A DNA stretch of 64,000 nt, from assembly GCF_048595595.1 (NCBI RefSeq), contig NZ_CP184347.1; one strand, given 5' to 3'. Under the pieces are notes generated by a model that had not been told where the DNA came from, ran no database searches, and worked only from the letters and a program-made list of their open reading frames with translations. Position numbers and translations under genes: made by a program. The DNA is from Bacteroides pyogenes_A (GTDB lineage: Bacteria; Bacteroidota; Bacteroidia; Bacteroidales; Bacteroidaceae). Below, one piece after another: positions 25,801 to 34,073 of this stretch (position 1 is the stretch's first letter; the number at the start of each line of letters is the position of its first letter).

Positions 25801-26229
25801 ATTATCCACTTTCGCAATAGAGTTTGTCACCTTAGAACGCAGTTGCCGGCCACCATAAGCTGTAACGACGACCTCTTCCAATGTTTGAGCATCTTCTTTT
25901 AACTGGATAATTAAAGCTTTTCCATTCCATCGCACTTCTTCTGTTGTGTATCCGATAAACGAGACCTGCAGGATCTCTCCCTGCTTTACATTGCTTAATT
26001 GGAAGCGTCCATCCAAATCAGTTATTGTTCCATTAGTAGTTCCTTTTACGACGACTGAAGCGCCTATCACGGGTTCTCCTTTGGGATCTTGAACTACACC
26101 GGTACAGGATCCGGATTGCTGTGTTTCTCTTACATCGGTAATGGCCGGATTGGCTACCGCATAAACCGTTCCTATTGAACTTCCCAACAAGAACAGTATC
26201 ACACTGACTGTTTTTAGTTTTTTGGTCAT
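22828..26229 (-). CDS. SusC/RagA-type TonB-dependent transporter
   Basis: Outer-membrane oligosaccharide importer of 1,133 residues. Order: signal peptide to about residue 25; a carboxypeptidase-regulatory-like domain (GVVQDPKGEPVIGASVVVKG onwards, about 42-115); a plug starting at the conserved LEEVVVTAYG with VLRGGTSL and MKDAGATAIYGARAANGVVLITTKRG (last given in part as ATAIYGARAANGVVLITT); then the 22-strand barrel ending in FGLNISF with terminal Phe. It has no N-terminal STN domain, so it should not signal through an anti-sigma factor. No regulator is encoded beside it. A candidate -7 box is 215 bases upstream. Confidence 0.96.
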   Translation of the reverse strand: MTKKLKTVSVILFLLGSSIGTVYAVANPAITDVRETQQSGSCTGVVQDPKGEPVIGASVVVKGTTNGTITDLDGRFQLSNVKQGEILQVSFIGYTTEEVRWNGKALIIQLKEDAQTLEEVVVTAYGGRQLRSKVTNSIAKVDNSTISSGLHSNPAQALSGAVAGLRVSQTSGDPGSTPTLVLRGGTSLDGSGSPLVIIDGAQRSMSDVNPADIESMEVMKDAGATAIYGARAANGVVLITTKRGKAGFSAININAKIGVNYFNSQYDFLNARDYLYWMRTAYQRSSQIWKDSAGEWKGTTNLSSLTGAQPYGTGNIYFNADGTPADGNKVNNANWSTMLYNEKLAFLLKEGWETMDDPVTGQKLIFKNFHLQDVNIDGAALSQDYTVDLSGGNEKGAYYSSLGYNYSHGNAVGNWYKRFTWTFNGDYKIRPWLTSNSSFNYSHNNWYGVVSNISAKDYIKDPNAVVGNYFSRAFSVPPTFRGYNPAGEYLVGVRGNNDGNVHIWKDALHRDNNTDKFTMTQAFNIQILNQLSLKLSGSWYYQDTKYESFNRDYMTGVNRYFTNRDSSDEYERELNQTYNAILNYNGTFKKNHSIHAMAGVEYYAQEIKGFSAAGYGAATDNYQDLNLTKQDGRKIDSWHFQDRILSFFGKLDYDYQGKYLVSAVLRNDGYSRLTKDNRWGLFPGISAGWVFSKEAFMEKYSDVISFAKLRTSYGSNGNLDTRYIKYYTVHGAYATTTNYKQNTAILMTDLPNTSLRWEKSYTFEVGMDMSFFANKYNLNIVYYNRRTKDKLASITVPSHSGVNTFLSNNGEIQNQGIELEFNAKLLNTKDWKWNLGLNMAHNKNKIISLPYNGKIRNMQDAYEVYTGKGDERIWVGGYQEGQSPGDIYAFKAEGIYNSIDEIPGNIIDKSSGNNGANNKILYGPAAWNALTDAQKNAALPILPGDVRWKDVNGDNVIDDYDKVKIGSTLPKLTGGIHSQVSWKDLTLNARFDYAIGHKIIDSRTPWIMGNMQGTFNTISNVFDTWTETNHNAKYPSYVWADQLGKRNYARETSMFIHNASYLAIRELNLSYSLPKVWISKLKMEKMQVSVSGQNLGYITGSGAKNLGSPEQNASGWGTYPLPTTVIFGLNISF

Positions 26230-26442
26230 AGATTGGTAAAATAAGTATTTAAGGATATGTTTTTTTATATTATAGACTTAAGTATACATAGAAAAAGTCG
26301 TCACTATGGAGAAGAGGCAATGTCTTTTATCTTAATATATAGATTTAAAATGGTTGATTTTTAATTCTTATAGTTTATGAGTAGCCGAGAACAGTCTATT
26401 TCTCTAACGGCCCGCCTATTCATAAAATCTTTTATTAAAATG

Positions 26443-26450
26443 CAAATATA
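26443..26450 (-). promoter_or_regulatory. Candidate -7 box for locus 1 susC
   Basis: TATATTTG on the minus strand matches TAnnTTTG. No TTTG lies at the right -33 distance, so a helper regulator would be expected. It would give a leader of about 205 bases. Confidence 0.5.
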
Positions 26451-26560
26451 GAAAAAGTTTTTAATAATAATCGGCTTTTAATTTATTTTTTTATCAATAC
26501 TCTTTTATCTATTGCTATTTAAGAGCTATATTCGGCAATATATCGCTACAAAAAGAAGAT

Positions 26561-26607
26561 AAATAAAAGCTCTCAAATTGAGACTCGAGACGGAGCTTTT
26601 ATTATTT
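26561..26607 (-). terminator. Long hairpin, probably terminating the deacetylase operon
   Basis: AATAAAAGCTC (26562-26572) pairs with GAGCTTTTATT (26593-26603) and the pairing extends further through GATAAAT on both sides with a 3-base bulge. The loop contains the palindrome TCTCAAATTGAGA. On the minus strand TTTTATTTATCTTCTTTTTG follows, as in an intrinsic terminator. Confidence 0.7.
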
Positions 26608-26835
26608 ATCTCCCTTTTTCGTTTCTGGATTAATTTGCTGTAAATAGACGAGAGAGGATGATTTGCGTTTTTAAATGACACCTACAATATCTCTTTTGAG
26701 GCGATATAATCTAAATGAGAAATTTTCTTTACTATTGATTTGTGTATGTTCCGATTAAGCTTAGAAGGACTAAAATCACAACACCTTAAACTCGCATTGA
26801 ATTTGTAATCCCTGCGCGTTAGTTACTAAAAAAAT

Positions 26836-27453
26836 TCAGTCGAACACTTTAAATGCGTACCCTTCTTCTTTCAGAAAATCAATAGAACGGGGAAGGGCGT
26901 ATTTCAGGTTTCCGTTGTTCCATGACTTTAGAGAGTCATGAAAAGTAATGATGGAGCCGTTTCGCGCATAGCGTTTCACATTCTCCAGCACTTGTTCGGG
27001 GCGCACCCGTTTACTATAGTCGCGAGTCACAAGGTCCCACATGATAATGCGGTAGTGATGCCGCAAAGTATAATACTGCCGGAACCCCATGTGCCCGTGT
27101 GGCGGGCGGAACAGGTCGGAGTGAATCACTTCGTCCACTTGCTTGGCGTTGGCCAGATAGTCGGGGTTTGAGTAATTGAATCCGCGGATATGATTGTACG
27201 TGTGGTTACCGATACGGTGCCCATGCTCCACTACCATCCGATATTCCTCCGGATGCTTGCGGATATTGTCGCCCACCATGAAGAAGGTGGCTTTTATGCC
27301 GTGCTTTTCCAGTAAGTCAACTACCCAAGGAGTCACTTCCGGAATCGGACCGTCGTCGAAAGTCAAGTAGACGGCCCGTTCGTTCGGATCCATCCGGAAA
27401 ATGGCCTGTGGATATAAAGCCCGGAAAAGACAAGGGGGTTGTTCTATAAACAT
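26836..27453 (-). CDS. NodB-type polysaccharide deacetylase (CE4)
   Basis: Metal-dependent N- or O-deacetylase of 205 residues. All five catalytic motifs are present: TFDDGP (metal Asp and base Asp), HRIGNHTYNH (metal His pair), RPPHG, MWDLVTRDY and ITFHDS. There is no signal peptide or membrane segment, so it may act on a cytosolic or membrane-face substrate; an unrecognised anchor is possible. It starts 49 bases after the DUF2723 stop on the same strand, so the pair is probably one operon, hinting that it modifies a lipid-linked glycan or glycan precursor (inference). Confidence 0.92.
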   Translation of the reverse strand: MFIEQPPCLFRALYPQAIFRMDPNERAVYLTFDDGPIPEVTPWVVDLLEKHGIKATFFMVGDNIRKHPEEYRMVVEHGHRIGNHTYNHIRGFNYSNPDYLANAKQVDEVIHSDLFRPPHGHMGFRQYYTLRHHYRIIMWDLVTRDYSKRVRPEQVLENVKRYARNGSIITFHDSLKSWNNGNLKYALPRSIDFLKEEGYAFKVFD

Positions 27454-27502
27454 TTACTCTCAGCGTTGAATGTTTTTTTCTTCAGGGTCGAGAAGCTAAC
27501 CG

Positions 27503-30500
27503 TTAGTTCCCCATTCTTTTTACGTATTCTTTGTACAACGTATCGAATTGCACCGAATAATGCTTAGCCAATTCCTGCGAGTCGTATTTCTGCAACAGAC
27601 GGATGTAAGCGTCGAGAAGACTCGCGTTATATACGAAGTTCTCACCCGCAATAGCAAGCTGAGCGTCACTCATGCTCAAATACCATATCATGTATTCCAA
27701 AGACTTGTTAGCCAGTTCATCCATTATCTTGTCGGCTTTTTCTTTCTGTCCCAGCTGATAGTAAGCTTCCGCCATTTGGAAAGCGCCGTTCGCCCAATCG
27801 TACGGAACGTTGTATGCCGGAATCTTTTTCTCCGCATAGTCGAGAGCCTTAAGAGCTTTCTCTTTTTCTCCTTCTTTCACCAATTGGCTCACTAATTGGG
27901 AGAAGATACGGCGATGCGTGTAGCACATGCGCATCAGATTTTCGTCGATATATATTCCGGGTTTGTCGATACCTCCGAACTTGAACTTGTTCATCAGGTT
28001 GTCGTACATCTTTTCGCTGTCTATCTTTACTCCCAGTTTATCCGTATCGAACGGAGTGAAACGATAGGCCAGCCCTTCCTGAACGAAGTGTTTGTTCATA
28101 CCCAGCTGATTTTCCACTCCCACCGTGATAGCCATGTAGATGGGGCGTTCCCAGTTCGCATTGGCAAGCATTTCGAGCATCATCAACTCGCTTTTGTAGA
28201 GTGCGCGCTTGGGTTTCCCGTTCGAATCCTTCAGGCTGATCGTCATATAGTCGGGGATTGAATCGCCCAATGCGGTCGGTATCTTCATACCCGAACGGCG
28301 AACAGCTTCTTTGTCTATCTTTACTACGATGCTGTCTGTCGGAATCACCCGAAGTCCTTCTTTGTCCGAACGTACCCAGTATTTGAGGATATTCTTCAGT
28401 TCGTAAGGATTTTCTCCAAACTGATTCTTCAGTTCGTTCATCGCTTCCGGATTTCCTCCTTTGAGGGCATTCTCGGCCTGCGCATACATTTCGTCGATAT
28501 GTTTTCTTACTTCCGGACGAATCGGGATGTATTCGTTCTGTCCCTCTACGTATTCGGCCCGCTCCCAAGTGATGGGGAGCGAAGGAGAGTCGTAGGCAGG
28601 ACGCTTCATTTGGTCGATGTACCAGTCTGTTTGCAAATAGCTCAGGTTGCAAGTACGAGCGTCGGTACGGAAACCTTCCACCTCCTGATTGTACCACAAC
28701 GGGAAAGTATCGTTATCGCCATTGGTATAGATAATCGGATTGCCCTTTTCCTGAAGCGTCATCAGATAGTTCTGTCCGAAATCGCGTGCTACATAACGTC
28801 CGCTACGGTCATGGTCGTCCCATGTCTGGCCCGCCATCTGTATAGGAACCAGCAGGCAAAGCAACGAAACGAGACCCGCTACTGCCGGAGTGGGGTTGAA
28901 CGGAATGTAAACCTCGTACAACGAGGCAAGTTTGTCCTCCAATTCCTCTTCTTCCTCTTTGGTGATGAATGTCGCCCTTTTCGCCTCCAGCGTCTTTCTT
29001 ATCTTTTCGGCTTCTTCTTCCGTTGCTCCGTCGATCAACCTTTTCTGAGGCTTCAGCCGCGAGCACCACTGTATCAGTCCTGCCACTCCCATACCTATCC
29101 AAATGGAGAAGGCATAGAACGAGCCGGCATACGCATAGTCGCGTTCACGCGGCTGTGCCGGAGTCTGGTTGAGGTAGAGCACGATGGCGATACCCGTCAT
29201 GAAGAACAGGAAGAATACTACCCAGAACTGCTGGATACCTCGCTGGCTGCGGTAAGCCTGCCAGAACAGCCCGATGAGTCCGAGCACTAACGGGAGGCAA
29301 TAGAATACGTTACGTCCCTTGTTCTCTTTCAGCTCTTTCGGCAGTAGCTCCTGATCGCCTACCAGCATCTTGTCGATGAACGAAATGCCGGTGATCCAAT
29401 TGCCATGCTCTATCTCTCCGCTACCCTGAATGTCGTTCTGCCTTCCGGCAAAGTTCCACATGAAGTAGCGCCAATACATGAAATTCAGCTGGTAAGTGAA
29501 GAAGAACTTGATGTTTTCCCATTGCGTGGGTATGTTCACCATAATGTTCCGTCCACATTCGTCGTAGGCCACGTCTTTTCCTTTGATGTCCACCCATTGC
29601 TTGTAGAGCGCTGCATGCGAGGAACTGTACATGCGCGGGAAGAGCATATTCTGCGCGTATTGGTACTCTACCCGCCCGGTGAGTTCCATGTACGAGTCCT
29701 TCTCGTCGGGCGAAGTTTTCTCTTTACGGATGTATTTCGATGCTTTCTCCGTCTGCCGGGGGACGCAATATCCGTCTTTTACGTCGAGCGCCACCTTCGA
29801 AGAAAAGGCAGGGCCATAAAATAGCGGGCGGGTTCCGTACTGTTCGCGTCCGAGGTATTCTCCCAGCGTGAAGATATCTTCTGGAGAGTTCTGGTCCATC
29901 GGCGTATTCGCTGTGGAGCGGATCACAATAAGCGCGTATGAAGAATAGCCGATCACAATCATCATCGTACAGAGCAGCGCCGTGTTGAGCGTGCGTGCCG
30001 ATATGCGGGCTTTTTCTTTCATCTTTTGCTGCATCTTCGGAGCCAGATAGAAACCGAGCGCGGCGATGACCAGTATGCCTATGAGGACGCTGCTTGTGCC
30101 GTGTCCGTAGAACGGAATACCCAGCAAGGCGATGGTAAGGACGAAAGAAACCGCCATGCGCGTTTTGTTCTTCTCCGTATAGCTTTCGTACACTCCCCAG
30201 ATGAGGGCGGCTGCAAGCACTATGATGTAGACTACCACACCGGTATTGAAAGGCATGCCCAGTCCGTTGACAAACAGCAGTTCGAACCATCCGCCTACTT
30301 TCACGATGCCGGGAACGATACCGTAGAGCACCGCAGCTACCAGTACGCTTGAGCCCAGCAGGGCGATAAGCGAACCTTTCGCTGTGGCGTTCGGAGTTCT
30401 TTTATAGTAATACACCAATACGATGGCAGGCAGGCAGAGCAGGTTCAGCAGGTGTACGCCGATACTCAAACCCGTAAGGTAAGCAATCAGGATAATCCAG

Positions 30501-31024
30501 CGGTCGCTGTGCGGTTCGTCAGCTACATCTTCCCATTTCAGAATGAGCCAGAACACGATGGCCGTGAAGAGTGAAGAGAACGCGTAAACCTCAGCCTCCA
30601 CAGCAGAGAACCAAAATGTATCGCTGAATGTATAGACCAATGCGCCCACTAGTCCGCTACCCATAATGGTGATAAGCTGTCCGGAAGTGATATGGTTTTC
30701 GTCCGTAATCACCAGCTTGCGGACAAGGTGCGTGATACTCCAGAAGAGGAACAAGATACAGGCGGCACTCATCAGCGCGCTCATATAGTTCACCATCTTC
30801 GCCACAGTCGTCACATCCGAAGCGAACTGAGAGAACAGATTCGCCACCAGCATGAAGAACGGTGCTCCGGGCGGATGCCCGACTTCCAACTTGTATCCGG
30901 TAGTGATAAACTCCGGGCAATCCCAGAAACTGGCAGTAGGCTCTATGGTCAGGCAATAGACGGTTGCCGCAATGATGAAAGTAAGCCAACCCATCAGGTT
31001 GTTTACGGTTCTGTACTGTTTCAT
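27503..31024 (-). CDS. DUF2723 polytopic membrane protein (TMEM260-like) with C-terminal TPR-like region
   Basis: 1,173-residue integral membrane protein. The N-terminal third has about ten hydrophobic helices and the GT-C-like features of DUF2723: an acidic pair in the first loop (FWDCPEFITTGYKLEVGHPP, Asp and Glu) and AVEAEVYAFSSLFTAIVFW. A further helix set follows (about 540-690) with the conserved QPRERDYAYAGSFYAF, then a soluble C-terminal half ending in TPR-like repeats (EKALKALDYAEKKI, AYYQLGQKEKADKIMDELA). Human TMEM260 is a protein O-mannosyltransferase. A glycosyltransferase role for this bacterial relative is plausible but not shown. The CE4 gene follows in the same direction. Confidence 0.85.
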   Translation of the reverse strand: MKQYRTVNNLMGWLTFIIAATVYCLTIEPTASFWDCPEFITTGYKLEVGHPPGAPFFMLVANLFSQFASDVTTVAKMVNYMSALMSAACILFLFWSITHLVRKLVITDENHITSGQLITIMGSGLVGALVYTFSDTFWFSAVEAEVYAFSSLFTAIVFWLILKWEDVADEPHSDRWIILIAYLTGLSIGVHLLNLLCLPAIVLVYYYKRTPNATAKGSLIALLGSSVLVAAVLYGIVPGIVKVGGWFELLFVNGLGMPFNTGVVVYIIVLAAALIWGVYESYTEKNKTRMAVSFVLTIALLGIPFYGHGTSSVLIGILVIAALGFYLAPKMQQKMKEKARISARTLNTALLCTMMIVIGYSSYALIVIRSTANTPMDQNSPEDIFTLGEYLGREQYGTRPLFYGPAFSSKVALDVKDGYCVPRQTEKASKYIRKEKTSPDEKDSYMELTGRVEYQYAQNMLFPRMYSSSHAALYKQWVDIKGKDVAYDECGRNIMVNIPTQWENIKFFFTYQLNFMYWRYFMWNFAGRQNDIQGSGEIEHGNWITGISFIDKMLVGDQELLPKELKENKGRNVFYCLPLVLGLIGLFWQAYRSQRGIQQFWVVFFLFFMTGIAIVLYLNQTPAQPRERDYAYAGSFYAFSIWIGMGVAGLIQWCSRLKPQKRLIDGATEEEAEKIRKTLEAKRATFITKEEEEELEDKLASLYEVYIPFNPTPAVAGLVSLLCLLVPIQMAGQTWDDHDRSGRYVARDFGQNYLMTLQEKGNPIIYTNGDNDTFPLWYNQEVEGFRTDARTCNLSYLQTDWYIDQMKRPAYDSPSLPITWERAEYVEGQNEYIPIRPEVRKHIDEMYAQAENALKGGNPEAMNELKNQFGENPYELKNILKYWVRSDKEGLRVIPTDSIVVKIDKEAVRRSGMKIPTALGDSIPDYMTISLKDSNGKPKRALYKSELMMLEMLANANWERPIYMAITVGVENQLGMNKHFVQEGLAYRFTPFDTDKLGVKIDSEKMYDNLMNKFKFGGIDKPGIYIDENLMRMCYTHRRIFSQLVSQLVKEGEKEKALKALDYAEKKIPAYNVPYDWANGAFQMAEAYYQLGQKEKADKIMDELANKSLEYMIWYLSMSDAQLAIAGENFVYNASLLDAYIRLLQKYDSQELAKHYSVQFDTLYKEYVKRMGN

Positions 31025-31073
31025 TGTCAGTATGATTATCGTAGTTTATTCGTTAAAAACAGATTATGCGAGG

Positions 31074-31081
31074 CAAAGATA
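31074..31081 (-). promoter_or_regulatory. Candidate -7 box for the DUF2723 gene
   Basis: TATCTTTG on the minus strand, 50 bases before the start codon, fits TAnnTTTG. The same TATCTTTG occurs ahead of mutS, the serine acetyltransferase and the DMT exporter. No matching TTTG at -33. Confidence 0.55.
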
Positions 31082-31270
31082 GCGATTTGGGGTATAAAGC
31101 GGGTATAAAAGCCCAAGAAAGTAAAAAGTTTTAGCGTTCTTTTACTTGACTAAGCAGAGAGTGTTCGGTTTTTCTTCGCCTCAGGCATGGCGAACTACAG
31201 TTTTGACAGACGGTATGTTCCGTCTCGGCAGGGAGGATGTTCTGCCCCTGCAGGGAGAAAGAAGAACAAA

Positions 31271-31310
31271 CACTCCTGCAAGCACGAAAGGATTCTTGTT
31301 TGCAGGAGTG
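31271..31310 (-). terminator. Terminator hairpin after the small lipoprotein
   Basis: CACTCCTGCAA (31271-31281) is exactly complementary to TTGCAGGAGTG (31300-31310). On the minus strand TTTGTTCTTCTTTCT follows, 80 bases downstream of the lipoprotein stop at 31352. The rest of the gap 31082-31351 shows nothing else. Confidence 0.7.
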
Positions 31311-31351
31311 CGCGGACGATTCATTATCGGGTGTTTTCGGTCTTTATACTT

Positions 31352-31732
31352 TCAATACACCCTTGTGAGGGTAAGTACCGAATATTTCGGCAGTCCTATG
31401 CCATAAGTCAATTGCAGTGTGTTTTGGGTTCTGTTTGTTATTACCCAATCGCCCACCAGATATTTTGTATTTAAACCGAAATGTACGACTTTGTTTTTGA
31501 ATGAATAGTCAAGGTTGTTATATCTCCCCGCTTCCCCGAATTTTATGTCTACTTCGTTTTCCGTTTTAAAAAACAGCCATAAATTATCGACTCTTACTTC
31601 TTCCCCGTTTTCATAGGAGATACGCTCTCCATTCCAAACAGTTTGTACAAGCGATAGTTCTCCCAATTCTTCTTTTTTATCGCAACCGATGAAAAGAAGG
31701 GTAAGCAATAAGAAAAATGTATGTTTTTTCAT
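31352..31732 (-). CDS. Small lipoprotein, lipocalin-like
   Basis: 126 residues with a textbook lipoprotein signal (MKKHTFFLLLTLLFIGC, Cys17) followed by DKKEE. The mature part has alternating strands with Trp and Tyr residues (SLVQTVWNGERISYENGEEV, TEVDIKFGE-type segments, YLVGDWVITNRTQNTL), like the small lipocalin-type lipoproteins common in Bacteroides. I do not recognise a specific family. It stands alone; a hairpin ends it, and repeats fill the gap upstream. Confidence 0.75.
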   Translation of the reverse strand: MKKHTFFLLLTLLFIGCDKKEELGELSLVQTVWNGERISYENGEEVRVDNLWLFFKTENEVDIKFGEAGRYNNLDYSFKNKVVHFGLNTKYLVGDWVITNRTQNTLQLTYGIGLPKYSVLTLTRVY

Positions 31733-31878
31733 AAGTTATTGTTTATAATCCGATGATAGCGAATAATTCCCGCTGCAAGATATGGCAAATGTAGACGCTT
31801 CTTCTGTAAAAGCAAAATTTCCTTAGACTTTTTGAGAGAAATGTTGTTCGGTGTATTTTTTAAGCTGCCCGATGGCAT

Positions 31879-31976
31879 AGGAGCCGGAAACTATATAAAA
31901 AAGCATAGACGACCGCGTAGGAAACACTATTCTGCAATTCATGCGCAGGAGCCGGAAACTATATAAAAAAGCGTAG
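31879..31976. repeat. 30-bp direct repeat, 68-bp period
   Basis: A 30-base block from AGGAGCCGGAAACTATAT to the final TAG occurs at 31879-31908 and 31947-31976 with one difference. The bases between are not repeated. Confidence 0.92.
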
Positions 31977-32160
31977 CCGTACATAAGTTGTAGAAATGAA
32001 AATTGAGTTCTCTATTCCGAGAGTTGTTCCCTTTCGGAATCGCTTTCTCGTTATCATCCTTTCATTTTTCATAAGAAGAGAGAAAAGAGCCCGTTTGATT
32101 ATGGTGTCTATGTCGGCAAAATCTTATTCCGAAGGGTACTTTTTCATTGCAATGAGATGA

Positions 32161-32290
32161 GTATATATGCCCAGCTTGGTGGCTATATATAGCTACCTCG
32201 GTAGCCATATATGGCTACCACCCATGACTATATATGCCTACCACGGTGACTATATATGGATACCACCCATGACTATATATACTCAGTGCG
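32161..32290. repeat. Array 2 of the TATATA-centred palindromic repeat
   Basis: Six units with cores at 32161, 32183, 32205, 32228, 32250 and 32273 (22-23 base period). One unit is a perfect 20-base palindrome, GGTAGCCATATATGGCTACC (32200-32219); the one before it, GGTGGCTATATATAGCTACC (32178-32197), has one mismatched pair. It lies directly behind the stop of the metal-ABC ATPase gene. Arm sequences differ from array 1, yet the symmetry is kept. Confidence 0.93.
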
Positions 32291-32304
32291 AGGGCTGTTA
32301 AGCG

Positions 32305-33057
32305 TTACTTGTGCGTGCAGTGATGGTGCTCTCCGAGAATGCGGTGGGGCAGTGTGCCGTGCCCCAACAGCTCGATGGGACAATGGAAATTCCGCTCCAG
32401 CCATTCGGTGGTGATACCCGTGTCGGGGTGGTAATCCAGCGTCTCGTTCACGCAGGCGATAGACTTCACCTGCTGAAGCACGGTGCCGATGTCGTGGCTC
32501 ACAAGGATGATGGCGCACTCTTTGTTGATTTCCGCCAACAGCTCGTAAAGGCGCGCTTCGAAGCGTTTGTCGATGTACGTGCTCGGCTCGTCGAGAATCA
32601 ACGCAGTGGGAGAGGAGATGACGGCTCTTCCCAGCAGGGCTCGTTGCAGTTGCCCGCCGCTCAGTGCCCCTATGGCCCGGTGTTCCAGTCCTTCGAGCCC
32701 CATGCGGGCAATGGTCTGTCGTCCTTTTTCCCGCTCTTCGGAGGTGAAGCGGGAGGTGAGGGGCTTCTGTATGCTCAGCCCCGAAAGAATCACCTCTTCC
32801 ACCGAGATGGGGAATTTGCGGTCGATGCTGTTGTACTGCGGCAGATAGCCGAGCGAAGGGTGCGAGGCAAAAACGATTTCTCCCTTGGTAGGCTTGAGCA
32901 GACCAAGTATGCACTTTATCAGTGTGGTCTTTCCGCCTCCGTTAGGACCGATGATGCCCAGAAAGTCACGCTCGTATACGGTAAGATTCACATCGTGCAG
33001 CACGGTGCGTCCGTCGTATCCGGCAGAAAGGTTCTTTATTTCGATGATGGGCTTCAT
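32305..33057 (-). CDS. Metal (zinc/manganese) ABC transporter ATP-binding protein
   Basis: ATPase of 250 residues from the ZnuC/MntA group. Walker A is IIGPNGGGKTTLIK, the signature is LSGGQLQRALLGRA, Walker B is ALILDEPST, and the switch His is in ILVSHDIG. Start taken at MKPIIEIKNLSAGYDG: its ATG overlaps the stop of the binding-protein gene (ATGA). The C-terminus ends ILGEHHHCTHK, a His/Cys tail likely to bind metal. The membrane permease expected next is absent: after the stop comes a repeat array and then an unrelated lipoprotein. Confidence 0.93.
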   Translation of the reverse strand: MKPIIEIKNLSAGYDGRTVLHDVNLTVYERDFLGIIGPNGGGKTTLIKCILGLLKPTKGEIVFASHPSLGYLPQYNSIDRKFPISVEEVILSGLSIQKPLTSRFTSEEREKGRQTIARMGLEGLEHRAIGALSGGQLQRALLGRAVISSPTALILDEPSTYIDKRFEARLYELLAEINKECAIILVSHDIGTVLQQVKSIACVNETLDYHPDTGITTEWLERNFHCPIELLGHGTLPHRILGEHHHCTHK

Positions 33058-33992
33058 GGCTTTGTGGTATCTGCAGCAGGCGAGAGAGCTTGCGCGATTC
33101 GAAGCATTTCTTCTTCCCAATGATAGTTCAGCGGATTGATGGGAATGATTTTCGCTCCGGTTTGCGCCGCAATGGTCTCCGCATTCCGTTTGTCGAACTC
33201 AGGCTGTATGAATATGACGTTTATTTTCTTCGCCCTCGCCTCGTCTATAAGGCGTCTCAGATAGGCAGGCGAAGGCTCTTTGCCATTCTCTTCGATGGCC
33301 ATCTGCTGCAAACCATAGTCGCGTGCGAAGTAGGAGAGTGCGGGGTGATAGATCATGAACGTCCTCATCGCTCCGGGTGCGGCGATCCGGCGGCGGATAA
33401 GGCTGTCGGTGTGTTGTATGCGACGCCGGAGAGAGTCGTAACGGGTCTTGTAATACACATCATTTGCTTCGTCCAGCGCACAGAGTGCCTTGCAGGTATT
33501 CTCCGCCAGAATAAGCGCGTTGGTGGCGGAATTCCACACATGAGGTTCTACGGCATGCGAGTGGTTTCCGTGCCCGCTGCACACCTCGCCCGCATGGAAG
33601 TCTTTCCCGTCAGCTTCAATCAGGTTTATCCCTTTTGATGTGTCGAACACCAGTATATGCGGAGTATTGTCTATCAAGCGACTCATCCAAGTTTGTTCGA
33701 ATCCGATGTACCCGATGCGAAGATACGCCTTGCTCTCTCCCAACGATACGAGTTGCTGGGGAATAGGATCGTACGTTTCCGGACTGGATCCTTGCGGAAC
33801 CATGCTTACCACCTTAAATTTATCGCCTGCGATGGCTTCGGCGAAGTATCGCTGCGGCTCTATGGTGACGGTGATGACAGGCTTTCTCTTTTCATCCTTT
33901 CGGGTGTGCGATGAACGGCCCGTGCATGCAGCCAGGCACAAGCTGCAGGCTATGAGGAAAAAGTAACTCTTCTTTTGGAACTGTATATTCAT
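33054..33992 (-). CDS. Metal-binding lipoprotein of an ABC transporter (ZnuA-like)
   Basis: Solute-binding protein of 312 residues, cluster A-I. Start at MNIQFQKKSYFFLIACSLCL; the lipobox gives Cys23 (LAAC). Metal ligands typical of the family are visible: His in VEPHVWNS, His in MIYHPALSYF, Asp/Glu in FIQPEFDKRNAE, and a short His-rich loop (HAGEVCSGHGNHSHA) that favours zinc. Twelve upstream codons are open but do not fit. It is coupled by ATGA overlap to the ATPase gene and lies 81 bases after the methyltransferase gene on the same strand. Zur-type control is possible, but I did not identify a binding site. Confidence 0.92.
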   Translation of the reverse strand: MNIQFQKKSYFFLIACSLCLAACTGRSSHTRKDEKRKPVITVTIEPQRYFAEAIAGDKFKVVSMVPQGSSPETYDPIPQQLVSLGESKAYLRIGYIGFEQTWMSRLIDNTPHILVFDTSKGINLIEADGKDFHAGEVCSGHGNHSHAVEPHVWNSATNALILAENTCKALCALDEANDVYYKTRYDSLRRRIQHTDSLIRRRIAAPGAMRTFMIYHPALSYFARDYGLQQMAIEENGKEPSPAYLRRLIDEARAKKINVIFIQPEFDKRNAETIAAQTGAKIIPINPLNYHWEEEMLRIAQALSPAADTTKP

Positions 33993-34073
33993 TTTTTCGT
34001 TTTTTATTTGTAGTCTATTCGAGTTCATAAAGAGACGGATTCATCAGGAATCGGCGCGGCATACGGTAAAGGC

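Larger units (their letters stand above)
26230..26835. other. AT-rich leader and promoter region of locus 1
   Basis: 606 bases without a gene. It holds the likely susC promoter near 26450, a long untranslated leader (about 200 bases, AT-rich) and a large hairpin near 26561-26607. I see no small regulator gene. Confidence 0.6.
31733..32304. other. Repeat-rich gap
   Basis: 572 bases without a supported gene. It contains the 30-base repeat pair at 31879-31976 and the palindrome array at 32161-32290. The middle (31980-32160) shows no feature. Confidence 0.65.
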
